From Paenibacillus tianjinensis (GTDB lineage: Bacteria; Bacillota; Bacilli; Paenibacillales; Paenibacillaceae), in contig NZ_CP070969.1 of assembly GCF_017086365.1 (NCBI RefSeq), forward strand, positions 5,208,001 to 5,272,000: a DNA stretch of 64,000 bases, written 5' to 3'. Positions 17,042-26,606 of this stretch are shown in pieces. The notes below the pieces were generated by a model. It was not told the DNA's origin. It was given only the letters and a program-made list of their open reading frames with translations, and did not search any database. Each line of letters opens with the position of its first letter. Position 1 is the first letter of the stretch. Position numbers and translations under genes: made by a program.

Positions 17042-17211
17042 GCTCAACACTGAAGCGGCAGACCTGCTGCGGTAGAGTGTCGCGGCCTAAAACTTATAAT
17101 GAAGAAAAAATCATTCTCGACGATATCAGCTTCGACATTCCGCAAGGCAGCCTGACTGGTCTGCCCCTCGCGCTAAACAAAACAAGCATAAGCCTGGCTT
17201 CACTTACGTAA
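17029..17211 (+). pseudogene. Broken ABC transporter ATP-binding gene (YtrB-like)
   Basis: The start ATG overlaps the end of the GntR gene, as in intact ytr operons, but the frame stops after 15 codons. From 17077 another stretch reads KTYNEEKIILDDISFDIPQG, the usual N-terminal part of an ABC ATPase just before the Walker A loop, then leaves the family at LTGLPL with no Walker A, signature or Walker B. About 90% of the gene is therefore missing. Confidence 0.75.
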
Positions 17212-17236
17212 ATGTAAAGGAAGAACAGGGAATTTT

Positions 17237-17266
17237 TTGTAACTCCCCGGCCCGTGCTATTATAAT
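17237..17266 (+). promoter_or_regulatory. Promoter of the CPBP protease gene
   Basis: TTGTAA and TATAAT with an 18-base spacer, about 95 bases before the start codon. The 94-base leader has no clear structure. Confidence 0.6.
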
Positions 17267-17360
17267 GAGTAAGGTGTGAGCACAACAGACATCGACTCCG
17301 CTCATTTGCGGGACGTAAGGGGATAAAATTTCGGATTAATCCATTACTAGGAGGCGTTTC

Positions 17361-19088
17361 ATGAATTCCGTCGGCCAGCCTTTACAGCAGCGGCCTCTTA
17401 CCACCAGAGTCATTCTCGCGGGTGTGCTTGGTCTTATCGTATTCATTATGTTTCAGGTGGCCCCTCAGCTCCTCACAGGTTCGGGTCAGGAAGATACTAC
17501 CGTCATCAGCAAGACCGAGGCTCGTACGAAAGCTGCAGCATTCGCAGCACAGCAGCTCGGCCATTCACAGACTGCCCAGGATGAATGGATGGTCAGCTAC
17601 CAGACCGACTCCTCCTTTTACGGCTATATGTCCCGGGAGAAGCTTCTGGAGGACTATAGCAAAAAGAAGCTTGATCAACGGTATCCGTTCGATGTCTTCC
17701 ATGCTGTACTCTATACTTCCGGTACATCTGATCCCCTTCTCGCTGTTGATCTCAATATGTATACAGGCGAGGTTGCGGCCTTTGCACTGGGCGCGAATGC
17801 GAATTCCGGCGAGGGACTGAACTACGGAAGTATTCCAGCCCCAGGCACTTCGAAGGGGATATACCCTGCAGACAGCGAAAACGGCGGCCTGACGCTTGAG
17901 CAAAAAGAGAATCTCGCCCGCCCATGGCTTAAGTTATGGGGAGCTAACCCGGCCAAGCTGCAGATCGAAGCGAACACTGAAGGCTACGGGCTTGTCTATT
18001 CGGACAGCTCGGTCAAAGTGGGCGAGTCACCGCTTAGTTATCAGTTTAGTTTTCTGGACGGGGACGTCTCCTACTTCAGAGCCGGTTTTACCGCTCCAGC
18101 CTGGCATGACACCTATGTAGAGGATCAAACCTCTCTGGCTAAAAAGCTAACCCTTTACGGGTATGGCCTGCCAACCCTGGCTCTGGGTATTCTCGCGCTG
18201 ATCTTCAGCATCCTGAGAAGGGGCCATACCTCTTTTGTACGGGGGATCTTTCTAAGCTCAGTGCATTTTCTGATCATGATGATCAGCACGTACAATATGC
18301 TGCCGGAATCAAGCGCCGACAATGCTGAGGCCCGCATAACTTCAGTAGTCATGTTCATCATCTATGCACTCTACAGCCTGCTGATGTCATCACTGCTTTA
18401 CTTCTCACTGGTCGGAGGCAACGGCCTGTGGCGCCAGGAAGAAGGCCTGAATCCCTGGCCCCGAGCCAAAGAGCCCGGTTACGGCAAGTATGTACTGGAC
18501 AGTATTCGTGCCGGATATGTATGGGCGCTAATTTTGCTGGGTGTGCAGACGGTTATGTTCATTATTCTATCGTATACCCTTCATAACTGGTCGACCACGG
18601 ACGCCAGCCAGTCTCCCTATAATATGAGATATGCCTGGCTGCTGCCGATCGTCGCCTGGCTTGCCGGCTTGTCTGAGGAGGCCGTCTACCGCCTGTTCGG
18701 CATCCGGATGCTCAAGAAGCTCGTTAAGAACACCTTTATCGCTTCATTGATTACCACCTTGATCTGGGCTTTCGGCCATACACTGTATCCGATTTATCCG
18801 GTCAGCTCACGGCCGATTGAACTGACGGTCATCGGACTGCTGTTCAGTTATATTTTCCTCCGTTACGGCTTTATTGCCGTGATGTTCGCCCATGTCGTAT
18901 TTGACAGCATCCTGATGGGTGCGACCCTGATCTTCATGCAGGAAAGTGTGAATATAGGCGCCGGCATCGTCACGATCATCATGCCGTTTGTGGTAGGCTA
19001 TATCGTGTATCGGTTTAATCCGCCAAACAAGTCAGGGCATCCGCAGCCCAAAGGGCCGGAGGAGCCGTTTCAGCCCGCTGGCATTTAA
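17361..19088 (+). CDS. CPBP family intramembrane metalloprotease
   Basis: A 575-residue protein with an N-terminal membrane anchor, a roughly 220-residue extracellular region, and a C-terminal multi-helix Abi/CPBP domain. The protease motifs are present: SEEAVYR (EExxxR), FGHTLY and FAHVVFD. Start ATG follows TAGGAGGCGTTTC. The large exported N-terminal part suggests it senses or processes something outside the cell; substrate unknown. Monocistronic with its own promoter and terminator. Confidence 0.87.
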   Translation: MNSVGQPLQQRPLTTRVILAGVLGLIVFIMFQVAPQLLTGSGQEDTTVISKTEARTKAAAFAAQQLGHSQTAQDEWMVSYQTDSSFYGYMSREKLLEDYSKKKLDQRYPFDVFHAVLYTSGTSDPLLAVDLNMYTGEVAAFALGANANSGEGLNYGSIPAPGTSKGIYPADSENGGLTLEQKENLARPWLKLWGANPAKLQIEANTEGYGLVYSDSSVKVGESPLSYQFSFLDGDVSYFRAGFTAPAWHDTYVEDQTSLAKKLTLYGYGLPTLALGILALIFSILRRGHTSFVRGIFLSSVHFLIMMISTYNMLPESSADNAEARITSVVMFIIYALYSLLMSSLLYFSLVGGNGLWRQEEGLNPWPRAKEPGYGKYVLDSIRAGYVWALILLGVQTVMFIILSYTLHNWSTTDASQSPYNMRYAWLLPIVAWLAGLSEEAVYRLFGIRMLKKLVKNTFIASLITTLIWAFGHTLYPIYPVSSRPIELTVIGLLFSYIFLRYGFIAVMFAHVVFDSILMGATLIFMQESVNIGAGIVTIIMPFVVGYIVYRFNPPNKSGHPQPKGPEEPFQPAGI

Positions 19089-19110
19089 GCTAAGCTATTC
19101 TATAGTGAAA

Positions 19111-19156
19111 GAGGTGTTTCACCGGCTGCCCTCAGCCTGCGAAACACCTCCTTTTA
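19111..19156. terminator. Bidirectional terminator
   Basis: GAGGTGTTTC pairs with GAAACACCTC (10 bp) followed by CTTTTACTTT. It lies between the CPBP gene and a convergent tiny gene and can serve the CPBP gene. Confidence 0.7.
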
Positions 19157-19249
19157 CTTTCTCTTGAAGAACCGGTCAAAGATCACCAGTGCTACTACTA
19201 TCGTAAATACCTGAAATAGAAACTGTGGAAGCAGAAAAATAAATTCCAT
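19154..19249 (-). CDS. Predicted 31-residue membrane peptide
   Basis: Short frame MEFIFLLPQFLFQVF... ending DRFFKRK. It has a single hydrophobic helix and a basic C-terminus, and a strong ribosome site (TGGAGGTTCTT before ATG). The stop codon is followed immediately by a hairpin. No known family; composition fits a single-span membrane peptide with its C-terminus in the cytosol. Confidence 0.5.
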   Translation of the reverse strand: MEFIFLLPQFLFQVFTIVVALVIFDRFFKRK

Positions 19250-19323
19250 AAGAACCTCCAGAGGGATTTATACCTTTGATTTCACCATGGGGCCAGGTTG
19301 GAGGCCACTTAGGTGTATTAAAA

Positions 19324-19352
19324 TATAAAAGGCCAACCCGTAAGGGTCAGCC
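19324..19352 (-). terminator. Terminator of uvrC
   Basis: Reading leftwards, GGCTGACCC-TTAC-GGGTTGGCC pairs fully with two G-U pairs and is followed by TTTTATATTT. Confidence 0.8.
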
Positions 19353-19392
19353 TGCTAAGAATTCACTAATATAGTTACCGGATACTCCCTAA

Positions 19393-21360
19393 TTAAGACA
19401 GCTCCTCATCGTTAAGCGCCGCAAGGATCTGCCCTGCCAGCTTTTCTCCGATGGACAGCGGACGGAAATCCTCGATAGAGGCTTCCTTGATTTTCTTCAA
19501 TGAGCCAAAATGCTTCAGCAGCAGCTTCCGCCGCTTCTCGCCGATCCCCGGAATGGAATCCAGCTTCGAGGTTACCATCGATTTGCCGCGCTGCTCGCGG
19601 TGGAAGGTGATCGCGAAGCGGTGAACCTCATCCTGGATGCGCTGCAGCAGGTAGAATTCCTGGCTGTCCCGTGCCAGCGGCACCGGTTCGGCGGAATCGC
19701 CGATCAGCAGCTGGGCCGTCTTATGCTTATCGTCCTTAACGAGACCGCAGACCGGAATGTAGAGCCCCAGCTCATTTTGCAATATATCTATTGCCGAGGA
19801 AATCTGCCCTTTGCCGCCATCCACGACAATCAGATCCGGCTGCGGCAGATCCTCCTTCAGCACCCGTTCATACCGGCGGCGGATCACCTCACGCATCGTT
19901 TCATAATCATCCGGCCCCTGCACCGTGCGGACCTTGTATTTGCGGTATTCCTTGCGTGCAGGTTTGCCGTCAATGAAGACGACCATGGCTGAGACCGGAT
20001 TGGTTCCCTGGATATTCGAGTTATCGAATGCTTCGATCCGGTTCAGGGATTCCAGCCCCAGGCTCTGGCCGAGGCCGAATGCTGCCCCGGAAGTACGCTC
20101 CTCATCACGTTCAATGAGCCGGAACTTCTCGTCAAGCGCCACGCGGCTGTTCTGGCAGGCCATGCCGACCATCTGCTTCTTCAGCCCGCGCTGCGGCACA
20201 AGCACCTTAACGCCCAGCCATTCCTGCAGGGCAGCAGCACCGCCAGCCGCATCTACCGTACCGACTGCGGTAGCTTCAGCGGCCGCAGCTTCGCGTTCCG
20301 CGTCCTGCTCTGCCGGCTCCAGCTCTCCGCCGGCATCTTCACTGTCAATCGCCGCGGCCAGTCTGCCGGCTGTCACCGCAGCAGCAGCCGTTGCTCCGGA
20401 CGGTTTCTCCGTCCCCTCGCTCACCGCCTCTGGCAGCAGAATTTCCTGCGGCAGTGCCGGGTTGTCACTATAATATTGCGTGACATACGACATGAAGTCG
20501 CTGTAAGCTTCCCCATAGAACGGAAAAGCAGACGAATGGCGCTGAATCATTTTGCCCTGGCGCATATATAGAATCTGCACGCACATCCAGCCCTTGTCCA
20601 CGGCATAGCCGAATACATCGCGGTCTTTCGTATCCGCAGTATTAATCTTCTGTTTCTCCATCAGGGCATCGATGTGGATAATCTGGTCACGCAGCTCCTT
20701 GGCACGTTCGAAGTACAGCTCCTCAGCAGCCTCCTGCATTTTTTGCTGCAGGTCCTTTTTGACCGCTTCATGCCCTCCCCCAAGGAAAGAGGCAATGTCA
20801 CGCGTTATTTCATCATAAGCTGACTTAGGAACTTCCTTCTCGCAAGGAGCCAGACACTGACCCATGTGGTAATACAGGCACACTTCCTTCGGCATCACAC
20901 CGCATTTGCGCAGCGGATACATCCGGTCGAGCAGCTTTTTGGTCTGCTGTGCGGCATAGCTATTCGGATACGGTCCGAAATATTTAGCTTTATCTTTAAG
21001 CACCCGGCGTGTCACTTCCAGACGCGGATGCGCTTCATTCGTTATTTTCAGGTACGGAAACGTCTTGTCATCCTTCAGAAGGACGTTATACCGCGGCATA
21101 TGCTTTTTAATCAGATTACACTCCAGGATGAGCGCTTCCATATTGCTGGAGGTAACAATATATTCAAAATCAACAATATTGGCGACAAGCCGTTGGGTTT
21201 TCCCGTTATGGCTGCCTGTAAAATAAGACCGGACACGGTTCTTCAGCACTTTGGCCTTGCCTACATAAATAATGGTGCCTTCTTCATTCTTCATCAGATA
21301 GCACCCGGGCAGGTCGGGCAGCAGTGCCAGCTTATTGCGGATATTATCGCTATAGTCCAT
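19393..21360 (-). CDS. uvrC: Excinuclease ABC subunit C
   Basis: A 655-residue UvrC that makes the dual incisions of nucleotide excision repair. Domains in order: GIY-YIG nuclease ([23 protein letters not shown]), Cys-rich segment ([21 protein letters not shown]), UVR motif binding UvrB, RNase H-like nuclease ([22 protein letters not shown]) and C-terminal HhH ([20 protein letters not shown]). Roughly 60 residues longer than B. subtilis UvrC because of an Ala/Glu-rich insertion at about 315-378. Start follows GGGGGAGAAATT. Confidence 0.97.
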   Translation of the reverse strand: MDYSDNIRNKLALLPDLPGCYLMKNEEGTIIYVGKAKVLKNRVRSYFTGSHNGKTQRLVANIVDFEYIVTSSNMEALILECNLIKKHMPRYNVLLKDDKTFPYLKITNEAHPRLEVTRRVLKDKAKYFGPYPNSYAAQQTKKLLDRMYPLRKCGVMPKEVCLYYHMGQCLAPCEKEVPKSAYDEITRDIASFLGGGHEAVKKDLQQKMQEAAEELYFERAKELRDQIIHIDALMEKQKINTADTKDRDVFGYAVDKGWMCVQILYMRQGKMIQRHSSAFPFYGEAYSDFMSYVTQYYSDNPALPQEILLPEAVSEGTEKPSGATAAAAVTAGRLAAAIDSEDAGGELEPAEQDAEREAAAAEATAVGTVDAAGGAAALQEWLGVKVLVPQRGLKKQMVGMACQNSRVALDEKFRLIERDEERTSGAAFGLGQSLGLESLNRIEAFDNSNIQGTNPVSAMVVFIDGKPARKEYRKYKVRTVQGPDDYETMREVIRRRYERVLKEDLPQPDLIVVDGGKGQISSAIDILQNELGLYIPVCGLVKDDKHKTAQLLIGDSAEPVPLARDSQEFYLLQRIQDEVHRFAITFHREQRGKSMVTSKLDSIPGIGEKRRKLLLKHFGSLKKIKEASIEDFRPLSIGEKLAGQILAALNDEELS

Positions 21361-21454
21361 AATTTCTCCCCCACCTAGTACTGCACAGTCATGAAACAGC
21401 CCTGCACAGCAGAGCTTACTTAATAATGAAATGATAAGGTAAGTTTAACACACA

Positions 21455-21483
21455 AAGCGCCTCCGGATAAACCGAAGGCGCTT
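21455..21483 (-). terminator. Terminator of trxA
   Basis: AAGCGCCTTCGG pairs with CCGGAGGCGCTT, followed by TGTGTGTT on the minus strand; a modest T tail. Confidence 0.6.
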
Positions 21484-21528
21484 GTGTTCAGAGCCGCTAG
21501 GCCCCGGATTCAGCAGATATAATCAGAC

Positions 21529-21846
21529 TTATTGATGTTTAGCTACAATATTCTTAAGGGAATCCTTGGAGTTCAATCCAACAACTTTATCTACCGGTTG
21601 ACCGTCTTTGAAGAAGATCAGCGTAGGAATGCTCATTACTCCAAAGCGGGAAGCCGTTTCCGGATTCTCATCTACATTCAATTTGGCAATTTTTACGCCG
21701 TCTCCCAGCTCGGTGGACAATTCCTCTAAGATAGGGGCAAGCATTTTGCAAGGGCCGCACCAAGGAGCCCAGAAGTCTACTACTACAGTACCTTGACCTT
21801 CCACTTCACCAACGAAGGATTGGTCAGACACGTTCACGATAGCCAT
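21529..21846 (-). CDS. trxA: Thioredoxin
   Basis: A 105-residue classical thioredoxin with active site WCGPC (Cys30, Cys33), conserved Asp in VVDFWAPW and the cis-proline loop MSIPT. Cytosolic general disulfide reductase, probably essential as in B. subtilis. Start ATG follows AAAGGAGGAACAATATC. A decayed copy of the AAAACTTTAAGGAGG repeat sits right before the ribosome site. Confidence 0.97.
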   Translation of the reverse strand: MAIVNVSDQSFVGEVEGQGTVVVDFWAPWCGPCKMLAPILEELSTELGDGVKIAKLNVDENPETASRFGVMSIPTLIFFKDGQPVDKVVGLNSKDSLKNIVAKHQ

Positions 21847-22196
21847 GATATTGTTCCTCCTTTAAGTTTTGCGAAGCAATATCCGCCTCCATAGCTTGCG
21901 CTAGCTTAAGCGAATTCACTCCGTAATGTTAGCTGGAAAAATGCTTCATGTAATATGATAACCAGATTACCATTTACCGACACATTCACAGTATAACATA
22001 TATACAACGCTTTTGGGAAATGTTTTAGACAATTACATTGTATAAAATCAATTATTTTAGCATCCTCCGCTTCTTTACAACTTCCCGGAGACTCCGTATA
22101 CTTGAGGAAAGCGCATTATTTGTCAATGACTTCTCTCACATGTATAACTGTAACCTAATGCAGTACAGACTTGCAAGCCGCAAGGAGGAAGAAGCT

Positions 22197-22355
22197 ATGG
22201 ATGTCAATGCTAAGGTACGGGACCCGCGGGAGCATATCAACGAGGAACCCCGCAACGATCTGGGCGATTTAATGACCGGGTTTTTCGGAATGACCGGATT
22301 CATGACTGTCGTATTCTTCGGTATGGTCATCGTCAAGTTCATTTTTTCCGAGTAA
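22197..22355 (+). CDS. YqzM-like small membrane protein
   Basis: A 52-residue protein: about 25 polar residues then one hydrophobic helix (FMTVVFFGMVIVKFIF). I chose the ATG at 22197 because CAAGGAGGAAGAAGCT precedes it; longer upstream frames lack a ribosome site. Layout resembles the B. subtilis YqzM family of unknown function. Confidence 0.7.
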   Translation: MDVNAKVRDPREHINEEPRNDLGDLMTGFFGMTGFMTVVFFGMVIVKFIFSE

Positions 22356-22372
22356 CGGCTAACGTATCAAAA

Positions 22373-22422
22373 ATAAACAGCGGAGCTGAGGACTTATTCG
22401 TCCCCGGCTCCGCTGTTTATTT
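22373..22422. terminator. Bidirectional terminator
   Basis: AAACAGCGGAGC pairs with GCTCCGCTGTTT and is flanked by A-rich and T-rich runs. It serves the YqzM-like gene and, on the other strand, dnaI. Confidence 0.85.
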
Positions 22423-22452
22423 TATTTCCGCGCGTATACCATGGTAGCCGCT

Positions 22453-23409
22453 TTACCGCTTTGTTCCGCGCTGATTCTCACCATGCAGAGGAATTACATC
22501 AACAAAAGGAGCGATCCGGTCCATCAGCCGCTGGCCTTTGTAGACCTCTTCGCCGTCCTTGCTGGTGAAGCTGAGATGCTTCTCCAGGCCATCCAGCGGA
22601 TAATTTGAGGTATAGAAGGTCGGCTTGCGGTTCATCCGGTAATTCAGAATGGCCCCCAGCACATGGTCGCGTGCCCAGGGATTCAAATTCTCCGCACCAA
22701 TATCATCAAAAATCAACAGATCACAGTTTTTCAGTGTATCTACCGTTTCCTTCAGCTTCTGGCCGTCCAGCATAATCGATTTTAGATCCTCGATAAAATC
22801 AGGCATGTACACAATCACGCCGCTGTACCCGGCAACCGCCAGCTCGTGGAGCAGGTAGCACATCAGGAAGGTTTTCCCTGTCCCGAAGGTACCATGCAGA
22901 TAGATCCCCTGCGAAGTCAGCCCGTCTTCTTTGACTCCGGTAATATAATCAAATATTTTGTTCACGGCTGAGGCCCTGCGCGGGTCCTTGCCCATAATAT
23001 CCATTTCATCATAGCCGCCGTTCAGCACGCGCTCATCTACATAGAAGCTGCGGATCCGTTTGCGGATGCTGTCCTGGTTGTCTTGGGCTACCTTCAGATT
23101 GCAGGCTGTCTTACGTTCATATAAATCCGGTGAGCCGTTTACCGTCTCAACCGTTAGTTTACTGTAATGGCCCTGGAAATCATTCGGGCAATTGTCTAGA
23201 CCCGGACAGTTCGCGCAATTGCGGCTCTCCTGTACATACTGGTACAGCCGGCTCATATGAAGCCGCAGCCGCGGCTCATCCAGCTCGGGATGCTCGGCTT
23301 GAAGTTCCTTAACCAAGGGATGGTTCAGTAAATTCTGCTCCAAATCACGGGAACGCTGGCGCAGAGCCGGATTGTTCATCGAACGCAGCACTTCGCCCAT
23401 AGACTCCAT
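22453..23409 (-). CDS. dnaI: Primosomal protein, helicase loader
   Basis: A 318-residue AAA+ ATPase that loads the replicative helicase at replication start. N-terminal zinc-binding region is visible (CANCPGLDNCPNDFQGH), followed by Walker A (GTFGTGKTFLM) and Walker B (LLIFDDIGAE). Start behind GAGGTGCAGCA. It follows dnaB by 18 bases, the conserved dnaB-dnaI order of Bacillales. Confidence 0.96.
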   Translation of the reverse strand: MESMGEVLRSMNNPALRQRSRDLEQNLLNHPLVKELQAEHPELDEPRLRLHMSRLYQYVQESRNCANCPGLDNCPNDFQGHYSKLTVETVNGSPDLYERKTACNLKVAQDNQDSIRKRIRSFYVDERVLNGGYDEMDIMGKDPRRASAVNKIFDYITGVKEDGLTSQGIYLHGTFGTGKTFLMCYLLHELAVAGYSGVIVYMPDFIEDLKSIMLDGQKLKETVDTLKNCDLLIFDDIGAENLNPWARDHVLGAILNYRMNRKPTFYTSNYPLDGLEKHLSFTSKDGEEVYKGQRLMDRIAPFVDVIPLHGENQRGTKR

Positions 23410-23427
23410 TGCTGCACCTCGCTTTCT

Positions 23428-24975
23428 TTACGGCGTCCTAAGAGCGCCCTTCTTCTTGCCGGCCTTAATCTCGGCCGCTTTCTTCATCATCGCCGCGAAT
23501 TCTTCATCCGATACGGTCCCGGCACTGCCGTCATCGAGCACAATCGGAATCTCCGGCTTAGCGGAGCGTCCGCCGCTCTTGGCATATGAACGCTGGCGTG
23601 TTCCGGAGGCTGCTCCGGAAGACCCGGTGGCAGCGCCTTTGCCTTTGACCTTGGACTGGTCGCGGATGTAACGCACGGCTTTCTCGTAGGTGTTCACTTG
23701 CTTCACCAGCATATTGGAGGCAATGGCTTCGACGAAATTGCGGTTCATCCGCTGATCACCGCCGGAAGCCACCATCGTCATCAAATAATGGATCAGTACA
23801 TTAATAACTTCCCCGCTCAGCTTATAATTGAGATCTATTTTCTCAAAAATATCCATTAGCTGGCCCGGAACTGCACCCGGAAAAAAAGTTTGCAGCAGCC
23901 GGGTATAAGGCTCGTTGCGAAGCATCATATTATATTGGTGGATATCGCATTTGGTTAAGAATTGCGGAGGCACCTCCACATAATACTCCATCTCTACCGG
24001 CTGCTCCTGCAGGATATTGGAATCATCGGTTTCCCCGGCGACAGCCGAGCGCAGTGAAACCACCTTCGCCGCAGCAATTTCCCGTTTTTCCTGGCGTTTC
24101 ATATCCTGGCGGAAATGCTGGCTCGCCTTATGCTGCAGCGTATCCAGTATCACTTCGCCGTCCGGTGTAAACACGTCATCCTCATCAAGCAAGCGGCATA
24201 AATCCTGCGGACCCAGCCCGTACTTGCGGGCTACATAGTTAATCACGCCCATCTGGGCATGGTCAAAGCGCAGCTTCTCGACATGAACCCGGTTCACCGA
24301 CTCCCTTGGAAACCGTAGAATGATATCACTGTATCCGATCGCCGGCTCACCGTTTTCGCTGAATCCGGGCTGACGCACCGTAGCCACTTCGGCCAGGGCC
24401 TGCTCCAGTTCATAATCAATCACATGCGTATTTAACTCAAAAATATCATAAAATGGCAGGGATATATTCTCTTTGCCGATCGAGCGGCGGCTCCATTCTT
24501 CCGGTTCCCGGTTCCAGAACTGCTCACGCAGCGACAGCACGGCGAACTTGCCGATCTTGTCACGCAGCAGCAGTGTCAGATGCTGGGTTGCAAAAAAATC
24601 AGCCGGAGACAGCGGCGGCATCAGCTCGTATTCATACATATAATCATCATTCTCCGGCATGTAAATCCGGCAGGTTGCAAGCAGCCCCACCGCCTCCAGC
24701 CTGGAAGCCTGATCCACTAAATATTTACGGCCCTTCTCGTTCGGTTCGACACCCAGCGTCATAAACAGCCTGCGCTGCTGCTCCACTGCGGAGTAGCCGA
24801 TCGCTTCTGCCGGAATATGCTCAAACAGCAGCCTGTAGAGGCTGATTGCAAAGGCTCCAACCATCGGCTGATAGACCGAGCCCAGCATACGTGAATCCAC
24901 ATGGCTTAGACCGAATTCGCGGGAAACGCAGTACCGATGATGTTCGGTGAAATGATGCAGGTTACTCATGCGCAT
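23428..24975 (-). CDS. dnaB: Replication initiation and membrane attachment protein
   Basis: A 515-residue DnaB (Gram-positive type, not the helicase) that recruits helicase with DnaD and DnaI. N-terminal DnaD-like winged-helix and two C-terminal DDBH2 regions are implied by length; the segment YEKAVRYIRDQSKVKGKG near the end is typical. The tail is Gly/Ser/Lys-rich, then EEFAAMMKKAAEI. Start follows GGGGGAGGTTTCCGCAG. Operon with dnaI. Confidence 0.93.
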   Translation of the reverse strand: MRMSNLHHFTEHHRYCVSREFGLSHVDSRMLGSVYQPMVGAFAISLYRLLFEHIPAEAIGYSAVEQQRRLFMTLGVEPNEKGRKYLVDQASRLEAVGLLATCRIYMPENDDYMYEYELMPPLSPADFFATQHLTLLLRDKIGKFAVLSLREQFWNREPEEWSRRSIGKENISLPFYDIFELNTHVIDYELEQALAEVATVRQPGFSENGEPAIGYSDIILRFPRESVNRVHVEKLRFDHAQMGVINYVARKYGLGPQDLCRLLDEDDVFTPDGEVILDTLQHKASQHFRQDMKRQEKREIAAAKVVSLRSAVAGETDDSNILQEQPVEMEYYVEVPPQFLTKCDIHQYNMMLRNEPYTRLLQTFFPGAVPGQLMDIFEKIDLNYKLSGEVINVLIHYLMTMVASGGDQRMNRNFVEAIASNMLVKQVNTYEKAVRYIRDQSKVKGKGAATGSSGAASGTRQRSYAKSGGRSAKPEIPIVLDDGSAGTVSDEEFAAMMKKAAEIKAGKKKGALRTP

Positions 24976-25165
24976 CTGCGGAAACCTCCCCCTCTTCTAC
25001 ACGAATTCATATAGATTTCTATTCTATCACAAAACACCCGGCCGGAAATGTAAAAAAAGAACCAAATAACCTCCTTTTCAGCGTAAAATCGACATCTTTT
25101 GAACGCTTGCTGGCGATAGCGAAAAATAATAGAAATAGGCAAAAAAAAGTCCTGGCTGTCACAAT

Positions 25166-25210
25166 GAAAAAAAACGGCATCACCGTCCCTTTGCAGGGAT
25201 AGCTGCCGTT
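25166..25210 (-). terminator. Terminator of yuiB
   Basis: On the minus strand AACGGCA pairs with TGCCGTT, with an inner TCCC/GGGA stem, and is followed by TTTTTTTTC. The rest of 24976-25231 has no credible gene. Confidence 0.85.
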
Positions 25211-25231
25211 TCTGCGCTGTATAAATTTTCA

Positions 25232-25528
25232 TTAAAACATCTTGTACCCGCCAAGCCGCAGCTTCTGGATGGTCCACCCGCTTAGTACTGCTCCAGCCAG
25301 TCCGGCAATGCCGGTAAGATAATCAACAACATGGAAGGTGCTCAGGTGCTCCCAGAGCGACATGGCATTCCGGTCCCAGATGGAATAGATGACTACGGGC
25401 AGAATTACGATCACGAACAGATATGCGGGGAACCAGGTTGTCTTCATTAACATGTTAAGGATAAAGCCGATGCCAAACATCATGACAAAGAATAAAACGG
25501 CCAGAACAAACACAGGAATAAACCCCAT
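25232..25528 (-). CDS. yuiB: YuiB-like membrane protein
   Basis: A 98-residue protein with three or four hydrophobic helices (FVMMFGIGFILNMLMKTTW, YLFVIVILPVVIYSI). Matches my memory of B. subtilis YuiB, which is encoded beside the same NADH dehydrogenase and ferredoxin-NADP reductase genes. I prefer the ATG at 25528 behind GAGGGGAT to a GTG 36 bases upstream. Function unknown; the conserved neighbourhood suggests a link to respiration. Confidence 0.75.
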   Translation of the reverse strand: MGFIPVFVLAVLFFVMMFGIGFILNMLMKTTWFPAYLFVIVILPVVIYSIWDRNAMSLWEHLSTFHVVDYLTGIAGLAGAVLSGWTIQKLRLGGYKMF

Positions 25529-25724
25529 CGTACCGCCATCCCCTCTCTCTATAAAGAACCGCACACAAAACCTTATTTAATAGTAAGTTTACTAGAAAAA
25601 ATGTAGCGAAGCAATGAACATTATTGCTGTTCCAGTTCCGAACCCGGCAAATGCCGGTAGGGGGGTTTGCTCTTGGCAGCCCGCTTGCGATACAATGCTA
25701 ATAGATCAATCGGATCATACATAG

Positions 25725-25765
25725 AAGCGTATGCTTTCGAACTAAGTTTTAAAACTTTTAAGGAG
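25725..25765 (+). repeat. Decayed hairpin-repeat copy before hemQ
   Basis: GCGTATGCTTTCGAACTAAGTTTT joins directly to AAAACTTTTAAGGAG: both outer parts of the dispersed element are kept but the loop is deleted. It again ends at the ribosome site. Confidence 0.6.
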
Positions 25766-25772
25766 TGAGAAC

Positions 25773-26531
25773 ATGAACGAAGCTGCTTTGACACTGGAAG
25801 GCTGGTATGCACTGCATGATTTCCGCTCTCTGGACTGGACAGCCTGGACAGCTGCCGATGACGAGGAACGCGCTGTAGCCCTCGAGGAGCTGCATGCTTT
25901 TATGGAAGAATGGGGTCCTGTGGAGGAAGCAAAGGAAGGAAGCTCTGCAGTATATGCCATCGTCGGCCAGAAGGCTGATTTCGTGATGATGTTTCTGCGG
26001 GAAAGCCTTGAAGCCCTGAATGCTCTTGAAACTGCCTTTAACAAAATCGCCTTTGCCCAATATACCACCAAGTCTTACTCCTATGTCAGTATTGTTGAAC
26101 TAAGCAACTATGCTGCCGGCGGGAATGCCGGGGATGGAAGCGATCCGATGCAGAATCCGCATGTTGCCGCCCGTCTGAAGCCGATTTTGCCGCAAGCGAA
26201 GCATATCTGCTTCTACCCGATGAATAAGAAGCGCGAACTTGCTGACAACTGGTACATGCTCGATATGGATAAACGCCGTGAGCTGATGCATTCACACGGA
26301 CTGATCGGACGCGGTTATGCCGGCAAGGTGAAGCAGATTATTACCGGCTCCGTTGGTTTTGACGACTGGGAGTGGGGCGTGACCCTCTTCGCAGAGGATG
26401 CGCTGCAATTCAAGAAGCTGGTGTATGAAATGCGATTTGACGAGGTCAGTGCCCGCTATGGCGAGTTCGGCCCGTTCTATGTCGGCAACCTGCTGACTCC
26501 GGAGACCTTTGAAGACATGCTTAAACTGTAA
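25773..26531 (+). CDS. hemQ: Coproheme decarboxylase / heme-dependent peroxidase
   Basis: A 252-residue chlorite-dismutase family protein. HemQ (ChdC) converts Fe-coproporphyrin III to heme b, the last step of the Gram-positive heme pathway. Family features: YPMNKKR with the catalytic Tyr, and the proximal histidine region [11 protein letters not shown] near residue 173; also [11 protein letters not shown]. Cytosolic, no signal. Start ATG follows TTTTAAGGAGTGAGAAC. Divergent from yuiB; supplies heme for the cytochromes encoded elsewhere in the window. Confidence 0.95.
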   Translation: MNEAALTLEGWYALHDFRSLDWTAWTAADDEERAVALEELHAFMEEWGPVEEAKEGSSAVYAIVGQKADFVMMFLRESLEALNALETAFNKIAFAQYTTKSYSYVSIVELSNYAAGGNAGDGSDPMQNPHVAARLKPILPQAKHICFYPMNKKRELADNWYMLDMDKRRELMHSHGLIGRGYAGKVKQIITGSVGFDDWEWGVTLFAEDALQFKKLVYEMRFDEVSARYGEFGPFYVGNLLTPETFEDMLKL

Positions 26532-26534
26532 AAC

Positions 26535-26580
26535 ACTAAAGGGTGTGCTTCCGCTTCATGCGGAGTCACACCCTTTAGTT
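26535..26580. terminator. Bidirectional terminator after hemQ
   Basis: ACTAAAGGGTGTG pairs with CACACCCTTTAGT (13 bp) with an inner CCGC/GCGG stem. It lies between convergent genes. Confidence 0.85.
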
Positions 26581-26606
26581 GTATCATTCACCAAACGGAC
26601 AGAGAA

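Noticed and set aside
24966..25277. Open frame between dnaB and yuiB
   Set aside because: It runs over the yuiB terminator hairpin and part of yuiB in another frame, and has no ribosome site.
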